Positions 34,125-42,347 of a stretch of DNA of 48,527 nt are shown here, piece by piece. The DNA is from Opitutaceae bacterium (lineage in GTDB: Bacteria; Verrucomicrobiota; Verrucomicrobiia; Opitutales; Opitutaceae): assembly GCA_009919985.1 (NCBI GenBank), contig RGAX01000002.1, positions 1-48,527 on the forward strand, written 5' to 3'. Position 1 is the stretch's first letter. Each line of letters begins with the position of its first letter. The notes beneath the pieces were generated by a model. That model searched no databases. It was not told the origin of the DNA and saw only the letters and a list, made by a program, of their open reading frames with translations. Both the position numbers and the translations under genes were made by a program.

Positions 34125-34150
34125 TATCAACACATATGAAAATGTTGATA
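34125..34150. promoter_or_regulatory. AT-rich inverted repeat immediately upstream of metF, putative operator
   Basis: TATCAACA (34125-34132) and TGTTGATA (34143-34150) form a perfect 8-bp inverted repeat with a 10-base spacer. It starts 5 bases upstream of the metF ATG. Its AT-rich composition contrasts with the flanking coding DNA. Position across the leader suits a repressor site; ArsR-type methionine-cycle regulators (SahR class) are one candidate class, but no such gene is in the window. Confidence 0.45.
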
Positions 34151-34174
34151 CGTGTAAAGGATCGAGTTTTTTGG

Positions 34175-35311
34175 CTAGGGTTCGTTAGCGGAAGGCGAGG
34201 TTTGGGTAACTTCAAAAAGATTGCCGGAGTTTTGTGGGAGGCTGGTGAAGGAGTATTCGGGGATCTGAAAGGTGCGTTTAGCCATGAGGGCGTTAATGAG
34301 GTTATTTGAATCGCTGTGAATGATGCTTACGAAGACCGGCCCAGCGGGGATCGTTTCGAATTCTGGTGTTGGAGGTTTGGCGGGTTCGATTGGCATTCCG
34401 TTGGCTGATTTATTGGCGAGTTCCGCTGCAGAACCTAGGGCAGAAAGTCCCGTCTTGGCGTCGGCCACAGGGGGCTTGATTTTCTTTTCCTCGGGTTTGC
34501 GGCCAATAGAGATTTTAAGGATTTTCTTGTCGAACGTCTCGATTTGGAAAATGCGCGCGTGGGCTTTGGCGGCGAGAGAGTTGGCGTCGGCGAGTTCAGT
34601 GGTGTCGCTGAAGCGTAGGCTGGTAAGGGTGTTGAGCGTCTGGGTGAGGGCGTCGGATTTTAATTTTTGTCCGGTCGGCGTGGCGGTGGTTGTCCAGGGA
34701 TCTTCTTTTTTAGCGCGCTTAAAAATGATGCGTTCATCACCTGAAAACGGAATTTCGATCTGAGCAATTTCGTCGGGTTTGACGCTGAGCAGTTCGGTTT
34801 GGGCCCAATTTTTAGGTTCCAGGTCTGGGTAGGTATTGAATGCGGCGAGGTAGGCTTTGCTTTCTTTACCGAAGCGCAGGAAGCGACCGCCGGTTTCTGA
34901 GGTTTTACCAAGGGCAATGACTGTAAGCTCTTTGGCGGATGCATCGAGGACAGTGATGTGCGTGTCCTTGAACTCAAGCCGGTCGATTCGGTCGGGGTTG
35001 GTGGTGACGAGGCGTGTTAGCTTGGTCTCGGCGAGTTCTGTGACAAAGCGGGCGATTTTAGGGAAATCAGCGGGGAAGTCGTAATACGATGGGACGCACC
35101 ACGCGCCGGCAGGGTCGCGTTTTAGGGTCAGCGATTTCCCGGCCTCGGTGAGCCGAATTTCGGCGATTTTTTCGGCGGTGGTGGTGGTGAGGAGGGGTTG
35201 GCCAAGGCGGGCGTCGGCCGAATGAGCAGGCGCGGGGCGGCGAACGATAAAGACGAGGGCGGAAACCGCGGCGAGGAGTGCGACGATGAGGAGTAGTTGC
35301 TTGAGTTTCAT
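34175..35311 (-). CDS. DUF4340 protein of a Gld-like ABC system
   Basis: This 378-residue protein has one N-terminal membrane segment (LLLIVALLAAVSALVFIV). A repetitive beta-rich extracytoplasmic region follows, with the DUF4340 pattern: AEKIAEIRLTEAGKSLTLKR, a second repeat near LLSVKPDEIAQIEIPFSGD, and a WTTTATP block. Family members regularly follow GldG-like genes in ABC-2 clusters. It is the last of four minus-strand genes and starts 18 bases after the GldG-like gene. The exact role is unknown; a periplasmic partner of the transporter is likely from context. Confidence 0.82.
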   Translation of the reverse strand: MKLKQLLLIVALLAAVSALVFIVRRPAPAHSADARLGQPLLTTTTAEKIAEIRLTEAGKSLTLKRDPAGAWCVPSYYDFPADFPKIARFVTELAETKLTRLVTTNPDRIDRLEFKDTHITVLDASAKELTVIALGKTSETGGRFLRFGKESKAYLAAFNTYPDLEPKNWAQTELLSVKPDEIAQIEIPFSGDERIIFKRAKKEDPWTTTATPTGQKLKSDALTQTLNTLTSLRFSDTTELADANSLAAKAHARIFQIETFDKKILKISIGRKPEEKKIKPPVADAKTGLSALGSAAELANKSANGMPIEPAKPPTPEFETIPAGPVFVSIIHSDSNNLINALMAKRTFQIPEYSFTSLPQNSGNLFEVTQTSPSANEP

Positions 35312-35329
35312 CGGTGAAAGGAGAGGCGA

Positions 35330-37225
35330 TCAGCGCGAGATTTTGCGGGCACGGGCGAACCAGATGCCGAAGGCGCCTATGAGCAGCGGACTGGCTAATA
35401 GGTTGATGAAGAGCAGGCGGTTTTCGAGGGCGTCGATATCTTCGCGGAGGGCACGACGGATCTCGCGGCGTTCGCTTTGCAGGGTCGCTTGTTGCTTTTG
35501 GAAATCGCCGATGGCTTTGGTGATTTCGGGGGAAGCGACGAGTTTGTTGGCTTCGCCTTTTTTGCCCTGGAGTTCGCTAAGCTTGGTTTGGACTTGTTGG
35601 AGGCGGGATTCGAGGGCGGTGAGTTTTTCCTGATATTTTTTATTGGCCTCGATTTCCATGGTGCGGACGACTTCGAATGGGCGAACGGAGTTGCCCTTGC
35701 CACGGAGGGAAATGAGATCGGAGGAGCCGGAGAGGAACTCGAGGGTGTTGGCGGCGAAGGCGAGGTTATCGTTGAAGGGTTCGGCGGCGGTTTGGCCGAA
35801 GAAATTCATTTTGCGGATGCTGTAGTCGTCGAAGAGCCAGTCGGTGTCGGCGATGACAAAGAGCGTCGAAGTGGTTTTAGATTCATTGAGGGCGGGCGTC
35901 GTCGGCGCCGGGGTGGAGGCGGGCCCGGCGTCTTTTTTGTCCGTATCTTGGGGGGCACCCGCGGGGAAGGCGGTTTTGAATTTACCGGTGACGAGCGCGG
36001 CGAGGGTTTTTTTGCCGGTAGGCGTGATTTGGCGGGCGATGGCGTCGGGCTGAGAAAATTGTAGGGCCATGGCTGCTACGTCGCCGGATTGAGCGGAGGA
36101 TTCGACGAGCGGCGTGAAGGTCGTAGTGGCGCCCGTTTGCGCGGTGAGAAAACCAGGCTCGATGAACAGGGCGGAGTTGAGTTGTCCTGTGGGCGCGGAG
36201 GTGGCGTTGAAATTGCCGCGGCGTAGGTTGAGCCAGACGGGATAGCGGGCGAGTTGGCCGCCTTGAGTCTGGACCTGCGTGGCGTTTTCAAGATCGCCGA
36301 CGATTTTTTGCGGATCGTAGTTGATGCCGTAGGCAGATAGAAGCGGAGCGAAGTCGCTGGAAACGTTGGGCGTAGGGCTGCCCAGCATGGATTGCTGGGG
36401 ATTGCTTTGGCGTTTAAAGTACTGAGAGGCGGGGTCGACGGCTAGGAATACAGGGCGACCGCCTAGAATAAATTGATCGACGGCGAACTGGAGTTTCGGC
36501 GCGAAGTTTTGCGGGTGGATGACGGCAAGTGCGTCGAGTCCGGCGGGGAGCTCGGTGGCAGTGGACTCGATGCGGATAATTTGAAACGTTTTTTCCCACT
36601 CGGCGGTGACGAATTGACCGGGTTGGGGCTGCTGGCGCATCATCATCATCATTTGAGCTTCCTGCGGACTGGTGCCCTGAAGCGGGAGGCTGGTGAGTAG
36701 GCCGAGTTTCTTTTTGTCGATCTGCTGAACGCTATAAATGAGCTGGGAGAGATCGTACTCGAGGAACTGTTCACGCTGGGGGTTGAGCGCGGAGAGGGTT
36801 TTTTGTTGGTCGGCTTGGGTCGCGACTAGGCCAAATTGGATTTGTTCACCGGTGGTTGGAATGAGTTGGGGTTGGATTCGGGCGGCCGTGGCGCGCTCTT
36901 CTTCGGGAGTGTCGGGACGAGGGTCGATGACGTTGAGCGTGATTTTTCCGCGGGAGGCGCGGGCGTATTGGCGTAGCATTTCCTCGACGCGGGTCGCGTA
37001 GTTTTTGTACGCGATGGGCAGCCCGTTGGCTGACTTGGTGAAATAGAAATCGAGCGTGATCGGCTCTTCGATTTTAGCTAGGAGCCCTTGAGTACCGGAA
37101 GAGAGCGTATAAATGCGTTCGGCGGTGGTATCGAGGCGCGCAGGGAGATTGGCCGCGAGGTAGTTGACGAGAACGAGGCCGATGAAAAGGAGGATGATGG
37201 CGAGGGCTTTGCCGCTGAGTTTCAT
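35330..37225 (-). CDS. GldG-like auxiliary component of ABC-2 transporter
   Basis: This 631-residue protein has an N-terminal membrane helix (AIILLFIGLVLVNYLAANL). A large extracytoplasmic GldG/DUF7088-type domain follows, with RIYTLSSGTQGLLAKIEEP, YATRVEEMLRQYARASRG and LNVIDPRPDTPEEE. The later part has the FVIADTDWLFDDYS block, a coiled coil at about 540-600 (Gln/Glu/Lys-rich), and a C-terminal membrane helix (INLLASPLLIGAFGIWFARA). In Bacteroidota, GldG works with GldF and GldA in gliding; in other phyla the role is unclear. It starts 19 bases after the permease gene. Confidence 0.85.
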   Translation of the reverse strand: MKLSGKALAIILLFIGLVLVNYLAANLPARLDTTAERIYTLSSGTQGLLAKIEEPITLDFYFTKSANGLPIAYKNYATRVEEMLRQYARASRGKITLNVIDPRPDTPEEERATAARIQPQLIPTTGEQIQFGLVATQADQQKTLSALNPQREQFLEYDLSQLIYSVQQIDKKKLGLLTSLPLQGTSPQEAQMMMMMRQQPQPGQFVTAEWEKTFQIIRIESTATELPAGLDALAVIHPQNFAPKLQFAVDQFILGGRPVFLAVDPASQYFKRQSNPQQSMLGSPTPNVSSDFAPLLSAYGINYDPQKIVGDLENATQVQTQGGQLARYPVWLNLRRGNFNATSAPTGQLNSALFIEPGFLTAQTGATTTFTPLVESSAQSGDVAAMALQFSQPDAIARQITPTGKKTLAALVTGKFKTAFPAGAPQDTDKKDAGPASTPAPTTPALNESKTTSTLFVIADTDWLFDDYSIRKMNFFGQTAAEPFNDNLAFAANTLEFLSGSSDLISLRGKGNSVRPFEVVRTMEIEANKKYQEKLTALESRLQQVQTKLSELQGKKGEANKLVASPEITKAIGDFQKQQATLQSERREIRRALREDIDALENRLLFINLLASPLLIGAFGIWFARARKISR

Positions 37226-37244
37226 GGGGGTCGGGGGCGAAGGT

Positions 37245-37970
37245 TTAGCGTTCGAGGGCGACGACGTTGAGGAAGAGCGTGAATCCCATCAGCGAGAGAA
37301 AGAAGATCACGTCTTTGGGATCGATGATGCCTTTGGTGAAGGCGTCGAAGTGCGTCACGAAACTGAAGTTTGAGACCATGTCGGCGACGCTGACAGGCAG
37401 AATACTTTCAAGCGTCGTCGTGAAGCTACTGAGGCCGAGAAACACAAAGACCGCGCACGCCGCGAGACTTAGAACGAAGCTGATGACCTGGTTTTTCGTG
37501 AGCGCAGAAGTCAGGGCGCAGATGCCGAGATACGCGCCGGCCATGAGGATGGCGCCGAGATAAGTCGCAGCCATAACGCCCCAATCGGGTTGGCCCAAGA
37601 AACCCACCGTAAGAGCCATCGGGAAGCTCAGTAAAATTGCGATCGTGAGAAACGCCCACCCGGCGAGAAATTTTCCGAGAACGGCCTCGAGCGTCGTGAT
37701 AGGTAAGGTGAAAAGGAGTTCGATCGTGCCGGCCCGTTTTTCTTCGGACCATAGTCTCATGCCCACGGCGGGCACGATAAACATAAACAACCAGGGAAAA
37801 AAGATGAAGTAGCTCTCCAGACTGGCCGTGCCATTCTTAAAGAAATTTCCGTATCGGGAGAAGGCGAGCGAGACAGAGATGACGAGAAATGAGACGAGGA
37901 ACACATAGGCCACCGGCGAACGGAAATAGCCTAGGAACTCACGTTTAAAGAGAGGTCGGATCTGGCTCAT
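37245..37970 (-). CDS. ABC-2 type permease (GldF-like)
   Basis: This 241-residue integral membrane protein has about six hydrophobic segments, including VAYVFLVSFLVISVSLAF, LFMFIVPAVGM and FLGLSSFTTTL. It contains the family phrase MRLWSEEKRAGTIELLFTLPI. It starts with a short cytosolic N-terminus (SQIRPLFKREFLGYFRSP). It would form the channel for the adjacent ATPase. It lies 52 bases downstream of the ATPase gene and is the second gene of the four-gene cluster. Confidence 0.92.
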   Translation of the reverse strand: MSQIRPLFKREFLGYFRSPVAYVFLVSFLVISVSLAFSRYGNFFKNGTASLESYFIFFPWLFMFIVPAVGMRLWSEEKRAGTIELLFTLPITTLEAVLGKFLAGWAFLTIAILLSFPMALTVGFLGQPDWGVMAATYLGAILMAGAYLGICALTSALTKNQVISFVLSLAACAVFVFLGLSSFTTTLESILPVSVADMVSNFSFVTHFDAFTKGIIDPKDVIFFLSLMGFTLFLNVVALER

Positions 37971-38022
37971 AATAAAGTCGGAGATTTGAAAAGAGTAAGT
38001 TTTGAAGCAGGCGTACTTTCGG

Positions 38023-38736
38023 TTAGGCCGTCAGGGTGCGGAAGATTTCATCGAGCCGGGCGCCAGGTTGGCGGGCGCGCAGGGCGGCTGGCGTTTCATC
38101 AGCGACGACCCGACCACGCGCGATGATGATCACGCGGGTGCAGATCGCATCCACTTCCTCGAGAATGTGTGTCGAGAGAATCACCGCTTTTTCGGCGGCC
38201 ATGTTTTTAATCAAGGTGCGGACTTCGTTTTTCTGGTTGGGATCGAGGCCATCGGTCGGCTCGTCGAGGATGAGTGCGGGCGGGTTGTGGATCAGTGCCT
38301 GCGCGAAGCCGACGCGTTGTTTGTAACCTTTAGAAAGCGTCTCGATGGTTTGGTTGCGGACGCTGTTGAGATGGGTGAGTCCGAGGACGTGTTCGACGCG
38401 TTCGCGCTGGGCGGTCGCGTTGCAGAAGCCGCGGACCTCGGCGATGAAACAGAGAAATTCTTCGACAGTCATCTCGGGGTAAGCTGGCGCGCTTTCAGGG
38501 AGATAGCCGAGTTGGCGTTTTACCGCGACGGGGTCGACTGTGACGTCGATACCGCCGACGGTGGCCGTGCCGGCGTCGGGTCGGATGAAGCCGGTGAGCA
38601 TCTTCATCGTGGTCGATTTACCGGCACCATTAGGGCCGAGAAAACCGAGGATCTCGCCGCGGTTTACTTTGAAACTAATGCCGTCCACGGCGCGCTTGGT
38701 GCCATAGGTTTTAACGAGGCCTGTGACTTCGATCAT
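38023..38736 (-). CDS. ABC transporter ATP-binding protein (GldA-like)
   Basis: This 237-residue ATPase has all nucleotide-binding motifs: Walker A FLGPNGAGKSTTMK, the signature LSKGYKQRVG, Walker B ALILDEPTDGLDP, and the switch His in ILSTHILEEVD. GYLPESAPAYPEMTVEEFL is typical of the GldA/YhcG class. It is the first gene of the cluster with the permease, GldG-like and DUF4340 genes. A terminator hairpin upstream (38785-38820) separates it from the rlmN/fsr transcript, so its own promoter lies in 38737-38785. Confidence 0.95.
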   Translation of the reverse strand: MIEVTGLVKTYGTKRAVDGISFKVNRGEILGFLGPNGAGKSTTMKMLTGFIRPDAGTATVGGIDVTVDPVAVKRQLGYLPESAPAYPEMTVEEFLCFIAEVRGFCNATAQRERVEHVLGLTHLNSVRNQTIETLSKGYKQRVGFAQALIHNPPALILDEPTDGLDPNQKNEVRTLIKNMAAEKAVILSTHILEEVDAICTRVIIIARGRVVADETPAALRARQPGARLDEIFRTLTA

Positions 38737-38784
38737 TGGATGAAGCTGGATTTTGAGAAAGCTTAGTGCGCTTTGAAAACTGAT

Positions 38785-38820
38785 CCAAAAAAAAGTTCCG
38801 CTCGCTGAGCAAGCGGATTT
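38785..38820 (-). terminator. Rho-independent terminator of the rlmN-fsr transcript
   Basis: On the minus strand TCCGCT and AGCGGA pair around a 9-base loop (38797-38817). An AC and then eight T residues follow (the A run at 38787-38794 on the plus strand). It lies 20-55 bases beyond the Fsr-like stop. A second small hairpin (AAGCAA/TTGCTT) sits between it and the stop. This is the clearest intrinsic terminator in the window. Confidence 0.75.
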
Positions 38821-38838
38821 TTAAGCAAAAAAATTGCT

Positions 38839-40053
38839 TCACGCCGAAGCTGCGTTCCGGCGTAGGTCGGGTAGAAGCGCAGTCAGCAATCCCAGCAGTG
38901 GCAGGAAAGAGCAGACGTGGAAAACGTAACCAATACCGCGTAAATCGGCGAGCCTACCAAGTGCCGCCGAACCGATGCCGCCCATACCAAAAGCGAATCC
39001 GAAAAAGATGCCCGAAATGAGCCCAACACGACTAGGTATCAGTTCTTGGGCATAAACCAGAATCGCCGAAAACGCCGAAGCTAGCACGAGACCAATAACC
39101 ACGGTGAGCCCGGCGGTCCAAAATAAATTGGCGTAGGGCAGTAGTAATGTGAATGGCGCGACGCCTAGTATGGAGACCCAGATCACGGCTTTGCGTCCGA
39201 TGCGATCACCGACTGGGCCGCCTATGATCGTACCAGCGGCGACAGCACCGAGAAAAAGAAAAAGCAGAAACTGCGACTGCTGGATCGAGACGTGAAACTT
39301 CTCAATCAGGTAAAACGTGTAATAGCTGCCTAGGCAGGCCATGTAGAAATATTTTGAGAAAATCAGCACGGCGAGAATCGCGATGGCGGAGATCACTTTT
39401 CCGCGCGGTAAAGGCGCGGTCGGGGCTGCGCGGCGAGCGGCGGCGTGGTGCGCACTGAGTTGGGCTTTGTACCAATGTCCGACACGCGTGAGCAGGCCGA
39501 AACCGATGATCGGCACGACCACGAACCAAGCGACGCGTGATTGGGCGTGGTGGGCGATAAAGAGCGCTGCGAGGAGTGGCCCGAGGGCGCTGCCGGCATT
39601 TCCGCCGACTTGAAAAAGCGATTGCGCGAAGCCGTGGCGACCCCCGGAAGCCATGCGCGCGACCCGCGAAGCTTCAGGGTGAAAAATGGAAGAGCCCAGT
39701 CCGACGAGCGCCCCGGCTATGAGTACCGCCGGAAAACTCCTGGCAAACGCGAGCAACACCAACCCGACCAGTGTGAACCCCATGCCGGTGGCAAGCGAGT
39801 AAGGCTGCGGATGGCGGTCGGTGACTAGGCCGACGACCGGTTGCAAGAGCGACGCGGTGAGTTGAAACGCGAGCGTAATGAGACCGATCTGGGCAAAACT
39901 TAGGTTAAGCGATTCTTTCAGCAGTGGATAGAGCGCGGGTAGCAGCGACTGAATAGTATCGTTAAGTAGGTGCCCTGCGCTAATAGCTAAGAGGATGCGT
40001 AGTGCCGTTGGGTGGGCGGAGGGCGCAACGGTGAACTTAGCGGCAGAGCTCAT
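38839..40053 (-). CDS. fsr: MFS exporter, fosmidomycin-resistance (Fsr) type
   Basis: This 404-residue protein has twelve predicted hydrophobic segments. Its N-terminus shows ISAGHLLNDTIQSLLPALYP, the hallmark of the Fsr subfamily, and VGLVTDRHPQPYSLATGMG (MFS loop 2-3). GSSIFHPEASRVARMASGG is also Fsr-specific. E. coli Fsr (406 residues) exports fosmidomycin; natural substrates of most members are unknown. The ATG at 40053 is chosen because a longer reading frame to 40185 would overlap rlmN with basic, non-conserved sequence. It begins four bases after the rlmN stop, so the two are co-transcribed. Confidence 0.9.
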   Translation of the reverse strand: MSSAAKFTVAPSAHPTALRILLAISAGHLLNDTIQSLLPALYPLLKESLNLSFAQIGLITLAFQLTASLLQPVVGLVTDRHPQPYSLATGMGFTLVGLVLLAFARSFPAVLIAGALVGLGSSIFHPEASRVARMASGGRHGFAQSLFQVGGNAGSALGPLLAALFIAHHAQSRVAWFVVVPIIGFGLLTRVGHWYKAQLSAHHAAARRAAPTAPLPRGKVISAIAILAVLIFSKYFYMACLGSYYTFYLIEKFHVSIQQSQFLLFLFLGAVAAGTIIGGPVGDRIGRKAVIWVSILGVAPFTLLLPYANLFWTAGLTVVIGLVLASAFSAILVYAQELIPSRVGLISGIFFGFAFGMGGIGSAALGRLADLRGIGYVFHVCSFLPLLGLLTALLPDLRRNAASA

Positions 40054-40057
40054 GCGA

Positions 40058-41173
40058 TTAGGCTTGGGCAAGTTCGCGGTCTTTTTCGGTTTTGAGGCGC
40101 AGCTGGCCGCAGGCGGCGGCGATGTCGTGGCCTTTTTCGCGGCGCAGTGTGACTGGTACTCGGGCGGCACGTAGTACATCGGCAAACCCCTCCTGGACTT
40201 GCACGCTCGGGCGTTTCCAAGGAAGGCCTTCGACGGTGTTGTAGGGAATGATGTTCACGTGCGCGTGCAAGTCGCGAGCGATGTCACGGAGTTCGCCGGC
40301 TTGCTCTACGGAGTCGTTGACGTCTTCAATAAGTATGAACTCTAGGGTGACCATGCGGCCGTGTTTTTCGGAAAATTCACGGACGGCGGGTATAAGTTTC
40401 TCAAGTGGGTAAGCCTTGTTGACCGGCATGATTTTCTCGCGGACCTCGTTGGTCGAACCATGAAGGGAAACGGCAAGGCGGAAACCGATAGGCTCTTCGG
40501 CTAGTTTGAGAATTTTCGGCACGAGGCCGCTGGTGGAGACGGTGATGCGTCGGGCGCCGAACCCGAGGCCCCATTCGGCGTTGAGGATGGTTAGGGCGCG
40601 GATTAGGGCGTCGTAATTTGCGAGAGGCTCGCCCATGCCCATGACCACGATGTTATCGAAGGAGGCCAGTTCGGGACGAGCGCGGGGCGTGGTGGCATCT
40701 TCGCGATAGCAGACTTGGAGAAGCTGGGAAACGATTTCACCGGCGGACATGTCGCGCTTAAGACCCGCGAGGCCACTGGCGCAGAATACGCAGCCCATCG
40801 CGCAGCCGACCTGAGTGGAAATACAGATGGTTTTGCGCGAGTGTTCTTCGCCGACATTGTCTTGCGGGGCTCGGATGATGACGCTCTCGATGAGTGAACC
40901 GTCGCGGAGTTCGAGCAGAAGCTTGTCAGTGACGTCGTTGGATTCTTTGGAGAGTACGAGCGTTGAAGGCGTGAGGTCGAAGGTGGCTTCGAGCTTGGTG
41001 CGCAGAGGCTTGGGAAGGTTGGTCATTGCGTCCCAGGTGCAGGCGCGTTTTTTGTAGACCCAGTCGAGAATCTGTTTTGCCCGGAAGGCTGGTTCGCCGA
41101 GTTCGCGCAGGTGCGCGGTGAGAGAGTCGAGGGTTTCGCCGAAGAGGGCGGGTTTCTCGGGATTGAATTTCAT
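40058..41173 (-). CDS. rlmN: 23S rRNA (A2503-C2)/tRNA (A37-C2) methyltransferase
   Basis: This 371-residue radical-SAM enzyme methylates C2 of A2503 in 23S rRNA, and A37 in some tRNAs. The N-terminal accessory domain includes RAKQILDWVYKKR. The CX3CX2C cluster site is STQVGCAMGCVFCASG. SLHGSTNEVREKIMPVNK and YNTVEGLPWKRPS follow. The catalytic C-terminal Cys is in DIAAACGQL. FDNIVVMGMGEPLANYD is also diagnostic. It heads a two-gene transcript with the Fsr-like exporter. Confidence 0.97.
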   Translation of the reverse strand: MKFNPEKPALFGETLDSLTAHLRELGEPAFRAKQILDWVYKKRACTWDAMTNLPKPLRTKLEATFDLTPSTLVLSKESNDVTDKLLLELRDGSLIESVIIRAPQDNVGEEHSRKTICISTQVGCAMGCVFCASGLAGLKRDMSAGEIVSQLLQVCYREDATTPRARPELASFDNIVVMGMGEPLANYDALIRALTILNAEWGLGFGARRITVSTSGLVPKILKLAEEPIGFRLAVSLHGSTNEVREKIMPVNKAYPLEKLIPAVREFSEKHGRMVTLEFILIEDVNDSVEQAGELRDIARDLHAHVNIIPYNTVEGLPWKRPSVQVQEGFADVLRAARVPVTLRREKGHDIAAACGQLRLKTEKDRELAQA

Positions 41174-41227
41174 GAAAGTTCTAAGGTAGGCCGTCGCCGC
41201 AGCCGCGCAAGCAGCGTCGCTCGCGGC

Positions 41228-42259
41228 TCAGGGTTTTAACCAACGGACGAACCACTCGCGAGCTTGGTGGTAAGCCTCGGGTGTGACCTTGTGGCCGATG
41301 CCGCGCTGAATGAGTTGGATAAATTTTTCGTCAGCTCCGGCGGCGTGATAGGCGAGCTGCGCGGCGTCGCAGCAGAGTTTGAGGCCGGGTAGGGGAGTGC
41401 GGGGGTCGATCTCGCCGTTGATGGCGAAGAGTGGACGGGGAGCGATGAGGGGAACCATCGCGGGACCGTCGAACGCACGATCGAGTCCGGGTGCAATGCG
41501 CGTGTAAAAAAAATGGACGAAGTCGGCGCTGGGCGAAGTGATACCGGAGTCTTTGGCGGCAGCATCGAAGGCGGCTTGGACGGTGCCGATGCGGGATTGC
41601 CAAGAGTTGTTTTCGACCGCCCAGCGGAAACTTTCCACAGCGATGCAAGGTACTGCGACGGCGACACGAGGATCAGCCGCCGCGGTGAGGTAAGTTTCGA
41701 TGCCGCCTTTGGAAATGCCGAACAGGCCGATGCGTGTCGGGTCAACGTCGGGTCGGGTCACCAGATAATCGATTAAGCGCATCACGTCCCAAGCTGTGTC
41801 GTAAAAAAATGGGTGCTCTGCCCCCGTGCGAAAGGCACGGAGGATGGCGTCGATGTAATCGGCTGAGCCTTTGCCGGAACGCGAACGCGCGCCGTGATAG
41901 CGGCCATCGATGGCTACGGCGATGAAGCCAGCGTGAGCGAGTTCAGTCAGATAAGGGAGCTCACTTTCTTTGGAGCCACCGGTGCCGTGGAGGACTATGA
42001 TGACTGGGCGCCGAGACCTTTGGGTTGATGACGTTTTTAAAAGGAAACCGGGTACGCGGTTAGTGGCGTCTGAAGCGTAGCTGAAGTCGATGCGCGTGAG
42101 GCCACGAGAGGCGGGCACATCGAGGCTGGTGGCGGCGAGCGGAACGCGCGGGCGGTCGATAAGTTTGAGAAAATCGGTACGGGTGTCAGCGCCTCTAAGC
42201 GACGTGGCGGCAAGCGTTAAAACCATCGGCAGTAGCGAGAGCAGGGTTCGGGGTGACAT
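41228..42259 (-). CDS. Secreted alpha/beta hydrolase (esterase/dienelactone-hydrolase-like)
   Basis: This 343-residue protein has a signal peptide (LLSLLPMVLTLAATSLRG). Its alpha/beta-hydrolase fold carries the oxyanion loop VIVLHGTGGSKES, the nucleophile elbow GLFGISKGGIE, the acid in NGEIDPRTPLPG and the His in QRGIGHKVTPEA. An acyl-peptide/DLH-like segment (WDVMRLIDYLVTRPDVD) precedes the nucleophile. It likely cleaves esters outside the cytoplasm; the substrate is unknown. A run of eight A residues at 41506-41513 encodes Phe-Phe and does not disturb the frame. It stands alone between rlmN and leuA on the same strand. Confidence 0.85.
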   Translation of the reverse strand: MSPRTLLSLLPMVLTLAATSLRGADTRTDFLKLIDRPRVPLAATSLDVPASRGLTRIDFSYASDATNRVPGFLLKTSSTQRSRRPVIIVLHGTGGSKESELPYLTELAHAGFIAVAIDGRYHGARSRSGKGSADYIDAILRAFRTGAEHPFFYDTAWDVMRLIDYLVTRPDVDPTRIGLFGISKGGIETYLTAAADPRVAVAVPCIAVESFRWAVENNSWQSRIGTVQAAFDAAAKDSGITSPSADFVHFFYTRIAPGLDRAFDGPAMVPLIAPRPLFAINGEIDPRTPLPGLKLCCDAAQLAYHAAGADEKFIQLIQRGIGHKVTPEAYHQAREWFVRWLKP

Positions 42260-42347
42260 GATGAGATGCTTCTCGGCGAAGATGCTGAACCAAGCAGAGA
42301 TAGGGCGCGTCCGAAGTAGCGCGAATGCAGAAAAATATAAAGCGAAG

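Noticed and set aside
34121..34174. SAM riboswitch upstream of metF
   Set aside because: The space is short and AT-rich and lacks the conserved multi-helix core of any SAM riboswitch; only an inverted repeat is seen.
40054..40185. Possible longer start for the Fsr-like exporter
   Set aside because: It would overlap rlmN and add a Lys/Ala/Ser-rich segment with no similarity to the family; the ATG at 40053 gives the usual length.
41506..41513. A8 run inside the alpha/beta hydrolase as a second slippage site
   Set aside because: The frame continues normally through it and the alternative frames close quickly without homologous sequence.
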